From assembly GCA_021234155.1 (NCBI GenBank), contig JAJEKV010000017.1, positions 16,474,416 to 16,538,415 on the forward strand: 64,000 nucleotides of DNA. Direction: 5' to 3'. How positions within the stretch are numbered: position 1 is the stretch's first letter; the number at the start of each line of letters is the position of its first letter. Below are positions 22,997 through 36,588 of the stretch, piece by piece. The DNA comes from Isoetes taiwanensis (Eukaryota > Streptophyta > Lycopodiopsida > Isoetales > Isoetaceae). Position numbers and translations under genes: made by a program. The notes under the pieces were generated by a model. The model worked only from the letters and a program-made list of their open reading frames with translations. It had not been told where the DNA came from and searched no databases.

Positions 22997-24440
22997 GGAA
23001 GAAAAATCAGCTTGCATAGCCACAAAAAACTCCAATACTGCAAAAATCAAGACAAAAATGCCTTGAGCAAGCTTTCTTCTGGCCACCGCCTTAGCCATTC
23101 GAAGGGAAATCGTGCCGGAATGCATAGGCGGCCTCCCTGAGTGCCTCGACGCAGTCATGGCCGCAGGGAAAAAGGGGGGCAAATTTTGCTCCCCTGTTTC
23201 CATATTGATGGGGAAAGGAAATTGGGTCCCAATTTCTGGTCTAGCCGGTGACCCACTCCCGGCTACCGCCGGTCGCGGGACCCCACCGGCTGGACCGGAA
23301 ATTGGTCCCCAATTTCCTTTCCCCCATACATAATAGCTACAATATATTTTAATGAACCTCAGAATTAGCAATAGCTACAATATATTTTGACGAACCCTCT
23401 TTGTGCATAGGTGTACAATTAGTAAGCTAGATATCTCAAGCTGCAAGCTTTGCCACGCAATCTTAATGAACAATAATTGCAAAATGTGAAGCCCATTGAA
23501 TGTCTTCAAATGCCCAATAAATAGTCTTATTCACATGCCTTGTGTAGTTCTAGTTACCTTGATCTCTTACGTAATGACGACGTTTAAGTAACTAAATTGG
23601 TCATTACATCTTTGCAAGTTTGGCATCAGTTGTTTTTGACAAGGGCAGAACTATAATCTATCATGGTCCTTAAATCAAAATGCTTCCATCTAAATTGGTA
23701 ACTGATAAGTCAAATGCCTATAGAAGTTAAGAAAGCACAACCCATCGGGGTGGCATAAAGTTAATTGACTACAAAAAGCATCTTCCTTACCATTATCTGA
23801 CATTTGGTTCACAATGAAGTCAAGTTTTGGCGTGTATCCTGCTTCTTTCATCTAATCAATCAAACTATTTTGCATGGCATACTTGTGGATGGGCTGTGTC
23901 ACCAACAGTAAATTCATGCACCTTGCTATTGACTTCAATCCATGCCTTTGCAGGTTTTTTCCAAAACCTTCCCTCTAGAAATTACTTTTGTTGTAGTAAA
24001 AGCATCTTGGGACACCAGCTTACAAGCTTACAGCTAGAAATCACAAGATGCAAAACCTCTGAAACGATGCTTAGGCTAAGTGAAGTGTGAATGCAAAAAG
24101 GAATGAGGCAGGAAATGGCACTTACTATTGCAACTTCTGCTGCAAGCTTATATTAACAACATCTGGAGATGTCAAATCTATTTACTTTTCCTTTTTATTC
24201 TTGTCATTCAACATATTTGCAGTCCATGGGCATCATCTCCAGTGTTAAACAAAAGGTAGCTTAAAACATGGCCCTTAGATTTAAGACTGACATATAGCAA
24301 CATCTAAATTACCTAAAGTCGATTTAAATTGGTGGCTAAATTGCCTAGTTGCTTCATTTAAGGTTCTGTCTGCAACAATGAATTGATATAATAAATGCCA
24401 GGCAATCATACCTCTTTGCAATTACTCTATTTTCCTACAT
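22992..24440 (+). repeat. duplicated block X, copy 2
   Basis: Matches 13329-14774. Its left edge joins the LINE end through the shared bases GCTAA; its right edge joins the next LINE block through ACAT. It carries the foldback and the right inverted repeat of the recombinase element but only part of exon 1, so it cannot encode a recombinase. Confidence 0.9.
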
Positions 24441-27288
24441 ATCTGGAGCATGTTGTTGTGGCAAAAGATATGCATATTTTGTGAGCTTGTGGAAAAAAAA
24501 GAAAAGAAACAACTAGCTTTGGTGGTGGTTCTAGAAGGCATCAGCACGTTATTCGCACAGGTACTATATTTTAAATATAGGGGCTTTTGATAATTTTGTA
24601 GCATTTTTCATTTGCCCTTACCATTGCTAAATATGTTGCAGTTGCACCTGATAATTGTAAGCGTAAGTCCCATGCTGCTTATTAGAAAGGTGAATTTGAT
24701 AATGGCATTAAAATGCTCTCTTTTTTTAAACTGAAGAATTGACACAATGATCCGGGCAAGATGCAGACACCGACAATCTAGGACGTTCTATGGACAATAC
24801 GAATCTAGTACAGATAGTTTTTTGTCTTTCATATTCTTCTTGTTGTTTTTGATGCCACACTTTTTTTCCCTCTTCTTGTTTTGTTTTCATGTTAAGAATG
24901 GTAAAGATCTGCCCAAATTCATCGTGTCCCCGTACAATGACAGTTTGAAGCTTGACAAAGTAATAGAGTAGGCTAGAAGGGATGAAGGGCTAATAGAAGA
25001 GCATGATTTAAGAGTAAAATTGCCAAGGAATAGCACACTGTCATTGTCTACTCTGTAGCTCGTTAGGGAGTAAGAAAACTTCATAAAGAGAATGCACTTG
25101 AGAGATAAAGGAAGGAAGAGCTTGATGCCAAATCCAACAAGCCCAACTCCATCATAGAAGTTCCTAGTGATAGCATAATAGAAGTCCATAGAAGCATATT
25201 GTTGAATTGCATGATATAGCAGTAAAGGAAGTGGTCTGTGATGATTTAGTACAACTGAAGGACATGAATTGAAGGGAAAAGCATCCGCATCTGCAAATTT
25301 ACAAAAGTTGCATTTGAACACACTACATTACTTGTGCACTTTGGTCAGGGGTTCAAACCCCTTCTTTAGATGTCATTTCTTGATGGGAGTTGCTAGGGGT
25401 CATATTAATGATGAACCCCGACGTAGCAGAACTTTCTGTTGATACATGTCCATATGGTCCATTCGGCGCAACCCGATATGGATAGGATATGAAGGTGTCT
25501 ACTAGACTTGACTATTTGGTGACTTCCTTACTATGGACCTTAAACAAAAGAATTAAAAATACTCGTGACTTCCTAAGGCAGGAGATATCTCTGCCTACAA
25601 AGTGTACATGTACCACAAAAGTTTTGCTCAACGGATGTGTGGCGAGTTGGTATAGACCTAGTGATGCCTAAGATCACTAGGCAAATCAAGAATTTGCGGC
25701 AGCTGGGGACTCCCCTTGACTTGCAGAATGCAGTGTATAGACTGTACGAGGCATGCTCAGGCCGTATCACATCGTCAGGACAGCCGGTAATCAGTAGTAT
25801 TGGAGTGCGTCAAGGTTGCCCCCTCTCCCCCACACTCTTTGGCCTGTACATTGACTAGCTGGAAGATTGGCTCTCTGAGCATGGAGGTGCGGACGCCCAT
25901 CTCATGCATCACACAATCCGGCAACTCATATATGTTGACGATGTCAACCTCCTGGCCTATACTCCAGAGGACATGCAACGTCACCTGGATGCTCTCGACA
26001 CGTTTTGCCGATTCACCGGCATGCGAGTTAACTTGGCCAAAAATAGGGTGCTGCTAGTCTCATCATCCCGTCAGCCAAGGCTTCCCTCATTCACTTACCA
26101 GGGACAGGATGTAGAGGTGTCTCCGACCTACAAGTACTTGGGGATTGAGTTCTCTACTACCATCCATTGGGATGCTGCCATCAGGTTGCGGGTCACGATA
26201 GGTTGGAAAGCACTCTATGCCATGCAGAATAACAGCCACAAGGCAGAGTTGTATGCCTGGGGCCACTAGTCACACTTATTTCGGGCATTGGTCAAGCCGG
26301 TCCTTTTATATGGGGCAGAAGTATGGGGTTCCGTGATATCTCTCAACACCTGGAATGACCTCGAGCAGGTGCAGAAAGCATTCTTGGCACGAGCCCTTGG
26401 GGTAAAGTCCACAGTTCCATACCAGATCCTACTCCAGGAGGCAGGTTTTCTGCCTCTTCAACGGGCTGCATTGGAATGCCATATCATTTACTTCTAGAAG
26501 GTGGTCGTTATGGGTGATACACATTTGCCCAACCTTGCTTTGGCCATGGCGATGGGTCCCCAATGCCTGAAAGCATGCTGGAAGGACAAGCAAGCTCAGT
26601 GGTTCTCATCTTTGGGGTGTCAGGCAAGCGGATGTGTACATGTAAGGACAAAGAAAGATCACAAGGCACTTAAGTTGTACCTAGATGCTACTTTCCTTCG
26701 CAAGCTCACGGGATCAGATGCTCGGCGATGTTAGTGGCACACTATTAGCGACAAGTCAATCCAGTGCTCACGAGAGGCCCACACCAGTACTTATACACCC
26801 AGTTGCCCATGAAGAAGCGCAGACTTATAGCTTCCATTTGCACGGGTGCACATCGCCTCCGTATTGAAACAGGACGTTGGGCTCGGGAAGCACGAGAGCA
26901 AAGGCTTTGCTAGTGTTGCCACCAGGGCGCCATTGAGGATGAATGTCATGCCCTCTAGATCTGCCCAGCTTTGCCCATATCAGAGAGCGGTATGTTCAAT
27001 TACTAGTGCCTGGCCAACCGTTGCATGAGTTGTTGAATACGGCGTCAGTGGGTTTGTTGGGGTCATACCTCCAGGAGGTTATGGATGCACGGACTCAGTT
27101 GTGTCTTCTGGGACGGCATTGAACTGTCCTACACAATTGTACAACATGCCAGCAGACTTATTACTGCTAAGGTTTTTCCCTCGAAAACCCTTCGGGGCGG
27201 GGGTTTTTTAATCCTGTCAGTAATACGTTTGCTGCTCTCTTTTTTTGTTTGGGTCCCATAGGCCAGTCGGTCTCAGTGGACGCTAAAA
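24437..27288 (+). mobile_element. LINE-containing block, copy B
   Basis: Second, better-preserved copy of 20149-22996. It continues past GTGGACGCTAA into AAAATC and a pentameric tail, so this copy retains the natural 3' end of the LINE. Confidence 0.88.
25579..27160 (+). pseudogene. non-LTR reverse transcriptase relic, copy B
   Basis: Same motif series as copy A, with QGCPLSP near 25815, a stop at 25856 just after LYID, and YVDD at about 25931-25942. An open stretch of 121 codons (25904-26269) covers the palm and KYLGIEF. A stop at 26267 and another near 26496 break the rest. The shared first stop shows both copies come from an already defective LINE. The 5' truncation is typical of LINE insertion by target-primed reverse transcription. 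Confidence 0.88.
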
Positions 27289-27323
27289 ATCTATTCTATT
27301 CTATTCTATTCTATTCTATTCTA
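27289..27323 (+). repeat. (TTCTA)n LINE tail
   Basis: About seven TTCTA units directly after the LINE 3' end. The same tail follows a related 3' end at 48425-48499. Confidence 0.9.
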
Positions 27324-28865
27324 AGAGAGTTAACGTAATGATTTATGTTAGGAACGATGATCTTACTGCTTTTGTACGAACGATGATATTTTGTTATGAA
27401 TTATATAATGTTGGTGCAACTGGGCCTTTGCTTATTTATTTACACTGCGTGAACATTCCAGGCTCCTTCGACGTTCATCCTCCTTATTTACAAGATGAAC
27501 TCACCTTCATTGCTTTTTTTTCGAGTAGATATATTTTGTTGTGTCAAATAACTTCGAGTACCAATAAGCCCTTCCATGTGTAAATTTAGCAATTCATGCC
27601 CTTCCGTATGTACATATCTAGCGTGACATATAGCAGACTGCAAAACAAAATATGAACTTATTTATTACATGCTATATTAGCTATTGCTTATCTGTTACAT
27701 GCTATATTAGTGTTATCAGGTGCAGGGGCTACGAACCTGCATATGATAAGCACCAGGAATACAAGGAGAGCAACTATATGCTGGAGCAATAAGATAACCT
27801 ATCATACCTGAAAGATATTTGCGCATACACCTTCTGTAACAACCTATCAATTACAGCTAAATTTTCAGAAGATGCATGTAAGCTTTTCTGGCACATTATC
27901 CATGCATTTGTTATCAAATACTTTGGATCAAATCCCTGAGCTTTGTTGAAGTTGCCTTTTGAGGAGCAATTGGATGCATACAAAGAAAAATTTATTGCAT
28001 TTATTTCTCCATTGTCTTGCTACACCGTTATTTGCATGTCCAACCAGAAACATCTCATTTTTATTATTACGTAATCTCTTCCGGCAATTGCATCAGAATA
28101 TATTTTTGTCATCTTATGTTTAGCCTTCTATCTTTTCTTGGATGATAGGGTCTGTGTATATTCTTGGATTTTCGTTATCACATAATCTCTTCTGGCAATT
28201 GCATCATATATAGGCATCCTCTAAACTAGCGACTAGATGGATTTGTTATAGTTTGGCTGGCTCCTTCCCAAGGAGTATGGATGCAATAGAATTGACAATT
28301 CTTTTTTAGAATAGTTAAACTCCATCATATCAGATATTCGTGCAATGACTTTGCACATGAATAAATGTTCGATAGCTACCAGGTATAGGCAAATAGACTA
28401 GATATATCTATAAGCGGTTCTTATGAATCTAAACATCCATCTTCCTTTGTATACTCAAGGATTTTCTAGCAGTCTGCTAAGAAAATGAATAAGTGTGACA
28501 ACTAGCTATTACTGGTATGAAGGGAATCTTATTCCCCTTTCCTTGGTGCATAAAACTCTGGAAATATAGAAGACTGTCAAAAAAGGCCATTCTAAGAGCT
28601 GCATTATTTGATACATTCTTGACCATACACATTTCTACAGTAGCAAGCGACCACACTCTAATTTCAGCATGCGGGGCATGCTCCAAAAAGTTGGTAAATG
28701 AATGGATTGATTGTTCTTAGAGGAGGTAAGCCATTATAATAAAGTTAACGATATTTGCTATTGTATGTTTAAACAACTCTTTCGTTGCTTTTCCTTTGCT
28801 TTTTGATAGATGGATGATGGAACAAGAAGTAAGTCCTAGACCTTACTGAAGGCATTCTTACATAA
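27324..28865. other. no recognisable gene
   Basis: AT-rich. It contains short direct repeats (TTATTACATGCTATATTAG and CATAATCTCTTCTGGCAATTG variants). A minus frame at 28477-28686 faintly recalls PPR text but is too weak to call. Confidence 0.4.
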
Positions 28866-29142
28866 CAAAAGTTTTGACTAGAAAAAAGACATTTTGCCAA
28901 CTTGTTGACACATCATCATCCCATACTGCCATGTCATCCTCCATTTGCCAACTCACAATACCAACTTGCCACTTCATCATTTTTGCCCCATTTTGAGTTA
29001 AAAAAGCCAAATGTTCTTTTTGCAAAAAAGATTCTTCTATTTCATAGAGCATCAAAAAAGAGTCCATGTGCAAAAAAGAATTTAAAAAAAAAAAATTCTT
29101 TAGACCTTCATTTTTGAGTTATTGGGAATCGTGCCAAAGTTC

Positions 29143-29173
<31 letters not shown>

Positions 29174-30907
29174 CTATGTACCCCTCCCCCCCATCCAATC
29201 TCCCCCCGCCACGTGGTACATTCGGATGTGTGGGACGGTAACGGACCGAACCCCAGGTGGGCATAGCATGTAATATTAATAGTCCACATGTTCCAGGCCT
29301 TATATATCCAAGTCTCCCTTCCTGAAAAACGCCTGTGGGATATTGTGCACAAAACTCTCAAGAACCCTAAATCCGATTCATGCCAAGATCCGGCCTTTTC
29401 TTCTGAATTAACCACCTAATCATGGCAGACCACCGTCGGATCTACTCATTTTAGGCCAAGAACTACAAAACTAAATCAAAAGACAAGATTATGAGCCGGA
29501 ACTGCCAAAAACGGACTGGAACGGAGCATTTTGGAAAGGGGAATTGTTCACAGAGAATTTTCAACAGCTTTGGGCGCGAGAATTGATCAAGATTACTTAT
29601 TTTGAGACCGGTTTTGAAGGACACTTGTTTGAATCTGCCTTCCGAGCTTCAGAATCTATGGATTACCTGATGCTACCAACTTATTTGCTATTTTGAAGAC
29701 TATTTTGATCCTGTGCCCAAGACTACAGAGCTTGGGAATTTGTTTTATGATTGTGCAATATTGAGATGAATGAAAATCCGACCCTTGGTGACATATCTGA
29801 GTTTAATTTGCACTCAACTTTTTCAAAGCAAGGTAAAACAATAAGGTGAAAACGAAATTTGAAGGTGTATTGTTTATTAAAAGCATATTGTGGGCTAAAT
29901 TACATCATATCTCACTCTGTAGGTCTAAATTCCACATCATAACTAGACTAAGTTGCATTCAAAGTCAATTAGTGCATACATTCAAGAGGTTTTGTGATTG
30001 CAAATAGATCAATTGCATTTATAGAGAGTAATCCATCAAGAAAAAGGCACAAAAAGCTGAAAAAACATTAAAAGATCATTCTAGACTTGCCTGTTCCTAG
30101 TAGTCTCGCATATCTTTGCATTTCTCAAGTTAAAATTGCATTCTCAAGTTTTCTACTGCATTTCTGATCAAACAATCACTCCTTCCTTAATTGTAGACCA
30201 CTAAAAGCTGTAGACTATGCCTAAAGCTCAGGAAAGATCATCAAAAAAATGATTTGCCAAAATTTGCTTGCTGTTTTCTCACTGTAATAGTCTGTCTGCA
30301 GAAATCTTGGATTTCAAGTCTTTCCTACATCTACTTTTTTAAAAAGAATGTTTGATCCTTGTGTGCAGACATATCTGAGAGAGAATCAAGTGTCAGAACT
30401 CAAAAAAGATTCATATCTTTCGATCTGCAAAAAATTGCTCATTGCCAGGGATATTGACTTATTTTGACCCTGTCAAAAGTACATATTGAGTGACCTCTGC
30501 AGATCTTTTGGCATCTGACTTTTGCCCATACATTCCTTGAGATCTTCAGTAGCTCTAGCATTTGGAATCATGATCAGATCTTTCTCAGCTTGCAAATGGC
30601 ATCATTCTTTCTTAGGCAATCTTTTTTCTAATTTGGGAAAGCACTTCTAAACTTGTGTTCAGACTTTCTTGTTTGGATTTTCTCACACAGAGTGGTTGCC
30701 TTAAGCAACCTGGAGGTTCTAAACCTTTGAGGTTGAAGGTTTGCCAGGAACACCTTCAACATTTTGGAGGTCCTACGGACATCATTACCTGGAATTTGAA
30801 CTCGTGGCTCCCATAAGAAACAATGAAACTTCTGAGCATGCTGAAGCACAAGAGAATCATGAGACTTCTCTGCAGTACCAGGAGTAAGTATACAAGCAAA
30901 TGCAGTT

Positions 30908-31924
30908 ATGCTTTGCCACTATTTTGAGTTGAACATGCCAATTCCTGCTCCCATTTTTGATCCAAGTATGAATGCCAATAACGTTTTGAACACTTTTGAG
31001 GAATACTATCAGGAATATGGACACAAAAAAGCATGTAAGTTTTCTGAATTCAAGAAATGTTTTAAAAATGATGAAGTGAGAGCAAGGTTGGAATATATCA
31101 TGAGTCTAGGAGCTAATTCATGGAATGAAATAGTTAAGAAATTCTTGGCAAGATTTGGTAAGCTGCTTGACCCACAAGATTTGATCTTTGAGTTGCAAAC
31201 CCTTCACATTAAACATGGTGAGAGTGTGCATCAGTATGTTGAAAGATTCAATCTTTATCTTGCCAAATGTCAAATCAATCAAGTAGCTAACCACCCTTTG
31301 CATCTTGTAGCTTCATTCATCAGAGGTTTAAGCAGCAGACCAAGAATACACAGGAAAATGCTCAAAATCCAAAAGCAAGAGGGATTTGACACAATACACA
31401 AAGCTTTTACAAAGGCTACTGAAATTGATGACATGATTTATCTCCCTGATGAAATGCACTCACCTCATGATCCTTTCTTTCCAGATTATGAGCAGGAGTA
31501 CTTGGGATTTGGACCAGTGCCAATCTATGCTGTTCAAAAAGACAAGAAGAAATAAAAAATGGAAGATGCACAAGGTCCTGTAGCTGATGTCAAGGCTGAA
31601 ATAACCAAAGTGTCTGAAGCTTTGGTTGAAGTTACAAAGCAGCTTCAAGAAATGAAAAGTTCTAGACCCGAGAAGAGGATATACCCTCCAGGTGCTCATT
31701 GCTCAAGAAACACTTACTCATCAGACTATTGTTGGTATAGACCTTGCACCAAGTGTGGTAAGAGAGGGCATTTTGGTAAAGAATGCCCTGTTTGTGCTTT
31801 CTACAAAGCAGTAGGCCATTATGAAGATAGGTGCAGTGTTAAAGAATACTTTGCTAGACAAGAAAAGTCTAAAACTAATGAGCCAAGTGCTTCTATTAGA
31901 TTTGTGCAGAAAATTGAAGAATAA
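30908..31924 (+). pseudogene. Ty3/gypsy-like Gag relic, copy 2
   Basis: Better preserved than copy 1. A 215-codon frame (30908-31555) carries the capsid-like helices and a C-terminal stretch ending GPVPIYAVQKDKKK. After one stop, a second frame of 121 codons (31559-31924) holds the CTKCGKRGHFGKEC knuckle and a second Cys/His cluster. The stop between the two may be natural or decay. The region just downstream is shortened relative to copy 1 and contains a MITE. Confidence 0.78.
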
Positions 31925-32006
31925 GAAGAAATCATGGCTGTTCATACAAGAGGGATGAATAACTCAAAAGATAAAGAGCAAGTTCAAGTGAATGAGGAGG
32001 CCAGAG

Positions 32007-32245
32007 CCCGGGGGATTCACACAAAAGACCCGTATAAACATAGTGAGTGTGTGGAAGGGGGTTTTTTCTTGATGTTTTCGTACATATACTAGGGTTTTAA
32101 ATCCCCCTCATATTGACATTCTAGTGTATTTTCTCCACGGAAGGGGTGTTTTTCCAACACTTTTGCGTACGTATATAGGGGTGTTTCTTCTCATCTTAAG
32201 CACGCAGGTGGCATATGCTCATGTGACAAAGGTGAATCCCCCGGG
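32007..32245. mobile_element. 239-bp MITE with 8-bp target duplication
   Basis: Ends are inverted repeats CCCGGGGGATTCAC and GTGAATCCCCCGGG (14 bp). GGCCAGAG is duplicated on both sides (31999-32006 and 32246-32253). An 8-bp duplication points to hAT-type or similar transposase. The insertion is absent from copy 1, so it is younger than the segmental duplication. It has no coding capacity. Confidence 0.92.
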
Positions 32246-32309
32246 GGCCAGAGCAAGGATTTTGTTAAAATTCCAAAATCAGTGTTGATTTGCTGACTTT
32301 ACGGAAGAT

Positions 32310-32989
32310 TGCCCTATCTTATAAAAAAAAGGTTCTGAATCTAACCAAAGAGAATGAATTTGCCCTCACAAATCACATTGAGGAGCATGTCTTGACTCAA
32401 GAAGACTATGATCCAGGAGCTTTCACATGTATAGCCAGAATGGGAAAAAAGATATTAACCAAAGTGCTGCTAGATGGAGGATCACCACTTAATGTGATGC
32501 CTCATCATATCATGAGATTGTGTGTCTAGAAATTGACAAAAAAGCTCCCGTGGTGTTAAAATCATTTTCTAACACTAAAATTAATCCTATGGGAATAGTA
32601 AGCAATGTGCCAATCGATGTAGAAGGGATTGTTGTGGCTGCTAAATTTCTGGTTGTTGTATTTGAAGGAATAGATGAGAAATCTGATATCTATGATCTGC
32701 TCTTGGGAAGAAAATGGTTGTCAACAGTGGATGCAAGACTTGTATGGTCAAGAGGAGAATGTACCATATCAAATGGCAGAAAAAAGTAACACTCTACAAT
32801 AAGGTGGGAGAATTTGAAGCTTTAAATTTCATTGAACAAGATATTCTGGTGCCAAATCCTTGTGGTGAATATGAGCTTACTGCACCTGAGCAAGTACCAG
32901 AGCCAAAAGTTCCTATTGAGGTAAATTTGTCACAAATAACCGAATTCGATAATTACTGCTGTGGAAGCAGCACAGTCACAGCAATTTAA
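32310..32989 (+). pseudogene. retroviral-type aspartic protease relic, copy 2
   Basis: Frames hold LLDGGSPLNVMPHHI and then, after a frame change at 32522, INPMGIVSNVPIDVEG and DLLLGRKWLSTVDARL. This copy keeps the middle of the protease that copy 1 deleted. A second frame change occurs near 32787 in an A run. The region ends with the same CCGSSTVTAI stop as copy 1. Confidence 0.72.
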
Positions 32990-33343
32990 TCCGGCTAGTT
33001 AGCCAAGCAGGGTAATGGGATCTCGATTGGGGCTTTTGTTGAATCTAATGACTGGCAATTGATTGTTTAGAATGGTACAAATAATTGATTTCGATAATTA
33101 TTGCTATAGAGCAGTACAGTCACAGGAATTTGTCCGGCCAGTTAACCAAGCATGGGTACGGGGATTTCGATGGGGAGTAGCTATGTTTCTGAATCCGATC
33201 CAAGAAACTCCAAGAAAGAAGGAAAGGAAGAAAGGTTCGACGGTTTAGGATCCCATGGGCGGGATTTAGTGCTAAAATAAAATTTAAAAATTCAGTTACG
33301 CCCCTTAATTAGCGCTATTATTTAGGGCTAAAAATGGTGTCAT

Positions 33344-33940
33344 TTATGCCACCATAGCATGCGAGGACCCATGTGAATATTGATCTGAAGGTATTTTTTC
33401 AATAGCATGATCATTGAAGATATCTGCATCAGAATACGCACGAACGTTTGATAGAACATCATGATTAATAGACTGTGAAGGAGAATGGATCATAACATTT
33501 TCATTAACAACAATATCTCTATAGCGGCATAACACAACTTTCTCAGAAACCAAATCAAATAGTCAATAGACGGGTGCATTATCACCATAACCTAAAAAGA
33601 TAACCTTTTGAGCAATTGGCTGTAACTTAGTCTGTTTCTCCTTTGGAATATTAGCATAGGCTTGAGATCCAAATACTTTAAAACGTTTACTTGTAGGCTT
33701 TTGGCCATGCCATACCTCAAATGGTGTAATCAATATTGGACTTCAATTAAATGTACTTGTTGCTTCAACCCAGAACTTGATATTCAATCCAGAATGATGT
33801 GCATGCTTCAAATAGTATTTAAAACAGTCATGTTTTTATGTTTAACAATTCCATTACATTGTGTTGTATGAGGAACTGTAGACTCTCGCAAAATACCAAC
33901 ATTGGCACAAAAAGAATCAAATATATCATTTTTTTTTGAA
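33344..33940 (-). pseudogene. Ty1/copia integrase C-terminal relic, copy 2
   Basis: Same minus-strand relic as 5385-5990, with equivalent stops. Its upstream part is separated by the LINE fragment inserted at 33930-34608. Confidence 0.68.
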
Positions 33941-34608
33941 GAACGTGTTTTACTTCATATTATACACTCAAAATATTACAAAGTACTTCCAGAAGTAAGA
34001 AATGTCCGTGAAGCATCAATCACTTTTAGATGATCACTCCATATTGGAATTTTAATACGATCAGGCCAATTGGAGATCTGAAAGCAATTATACAACTTCT
34101 TACGAATTTCTTGAAGCACCACCTGAGAAGAAATACGCTTATCATAAAAGACCTTTCTTCGCCTTCGCTTCCATACACTCCATATTAGCCAAGACTTTGC
34201 CATGTGAAATGCAATCCTTTTAGAAGCAGTCCACTGATTTGGATAAATACCCAAAAGAAAGTGCTGACTATCCAAAGATACTCCAAAAAGAGAATGCAGC
34301 CAGGACCTAAGACTACTCAGCTCTGCACACAAATATAAACAGTGCTCCAATGTTTCAATGCACCGCTCACACATTGGGCAAAGTGGGCTTACTCCCGGCT
34401 TAAAGCGATGAACCATCTCATTAACTCTCAAAGAGCGATGAATCACCTGCCAAAGTAGAACATTTACCTTTGGAGGAGTATATTTAGACCAAACAAGGTT
34501 CCAGATGGATTGCCATTGAGAAGGCAAAGTCTGTAAGTGCCATTTTCGAGAAGGTGATAAAGTATTTGAGGATGTAAGCAATCTGTAGCATGAACTGACT
34601 AGCTTCTT
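33930..34608 (-). mobile_element. 5'-truncated poly-A LINE fragment with zf-RVT domain
   Basis: The 680 bp have no counterpart in copy 1, where the join reads through AATATATCATTTTTGAATTC. The minus-strand frame 34581-33976 (201 codons) reads NLVWSKYTPPKVNVLLWQ, then CPMCERCIETLEHCLYLC and WLIWSVWKRRR. This is the zinc-binding domain at the end of plant LINE ORF2. An A tract (T run at 33930-33938 on plus) marks its 3' end. The frame is open, so the insertion is fairly young. Its poly-A tail sets it apart from the (TTCTA)n LINE. Confidence 0.88.
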
Positions 34609-36035
34609 GAATTCACACCATTGTCACTGCAAATACTTTATAAAGGCATCTCCATTTGCAATTCTACCATGGCCCTTCATTTGCAAAACCTGGAGAAAGT
34701 TTCAGATTTCTTTAAATATATATATTATACTAGAGGTTATTATATGCTTATAGTTCTTAGTTTGATAAAAGAGATTTTAATTCTATATATTCATATTTTT
34801 GTACACAAAATCTACACTTTTTAGTATATGTAGTTTGAATGAAATCCAACAATTATTGTACTAAGAAGATATCACAACATAACAAAAGGGAAAAAGAGAT
34901 CGACATTATTGCATAGTGGCATATCAAATTCAATGTAATGCTATTGTTATTGATAGGAGCAGCATTGATTAAATATAAGGCAAATGCGGCCACAAGATCC
35001 GCACGGGGGGTCGCTCTGTCTGGTGGTCCAGGATAAAGACTATCTCGACCCAACTTTCGGGTCTTTTACGGATGTTGAACCAGTAGAGAACAACATGCAC
35101 TTACCAAGGCATAGAGCAGATCGGTCGACACTAGTTTTTGCAAGCACATTTCACAATCTTCTCTTGCATCTTATATGTTTGCTTAGAAGGATATTTGCAT
35201 AAAATCTTTAAAAGCTCTATTTTATGTTATGTTTATGATAATATCCAATAATAAATCCCAACAATAAGTTTTCATATGATTTGATATAAATGCTAGGACA
35301 AAAGTAGGTGCATTTGGTAATATGCCCCTATTCTAGAATTAACCTATAAAACATGGTCATGCTTGGTAAAGTGTTTCGTGCTTGGCTCCATTCATTTCTC
35401 TTAGTAAACTGTGGAACAAAAGCTCCAGAAGGAAATACGAGGGACTGTCACACTTCAAGCTTGATCGTGATTGTGGTTCCAAGGGAACAAATTTGTGGAA
35501 CTAATGAATAAGTTATGTGTTAAAAGTTCTGTTTAGATTAAGCCATGAAGGGAATTTTAATTTCATTTCTCATGATTTAATCTAATGTTCTAAAAGCATC
35601 TTACAACTGAGATATTTTGGTGAACAAAATCAGCATAGAAGATGTTATCAGGTGAGGCGTAAACAACAAAGACAATTAATGTTGCAGATAACATGCACAT
35701 GATAAGATGCTCATTAGAAATCTGCCTCTGCAAATTTGAAACAGAGGTTGGGTCTTGTGAAATGCTTATCCATCGTTATCCATTAGTGATCGAGCAGTTA
35801 CATTTCATTATATGGCATAAGGTTCTTCTTATACCATTGGTTCAATTATTTTAATTAGCTACCAGAAGCTTATTTGTCTAATTTTTCGAACACGAGGTTA
35901 CATCTAAACCATCTAATGGTGCAAACAACAACCCTAATGGTGCAAACAAACCATCTAACAGTTGCATCTAAACAACACCTAATGGTGCAAGCAGTGGTGT
36001 AGAAATGGAAATTATCCCCTATAGAGAGCTAATAG
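34609..36035. other. non-coding LTR-like stretch, copy 2
   Basis: Collinear with 5970-7390 of copy 1. No gene seen. Confidence 0.4.
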
Positions 36036-36588
36036 CATTAGAGTTTTTTTGAGGTCAAATAAGGGCCTTGTAAGAGTATATTGGGGGGGCTGCCACGTAG
36101 GATCCCGAACCTACCTTCCCCCCCTCCATACCTAACTTTCACTCTCCCCTAACCTAACTTCCCCCCCTCCGAACCTAACCTCGTACCTAACTTTGCAATC
36201 ATTATTTCCTAACGACCACAAAATTTAATGATTACATCTAAGATTTTCCTTTTCCCACCATCGAGCTTCAGCCATCGAGCTTCAGCGCCATCGAGCTTGC
36301 CATTGCGCCATCGAGCGCCAACGACCTTGCCATCGCGCCCAAGCATTGTTTGAATTCGAATTATGGCGGATTCTTGCCAGCAAATTTCGCTCTGTTTGTT
36401 GGCAAGAATCTTCCTAATTCTAAGCTCCGCTCCGGTTCTCGGTCTTTTCCAACGTCAATGGCAAAGGTATTTGGTTTCCAAGTTGTCATTGCATTCCTTT
36501 GAGTGTTCTTGGTTCTAATACTTGTGTTTCAGGATCAAACTAATTCCGAGGGTCAATTTAGAGTGCAATTGCCAAAAGGATGCCTGCC

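Noticed and set aside
28477-28720. PPR gene fragment
   Set aside because: Only vague resemblance; no repeat register could be set.
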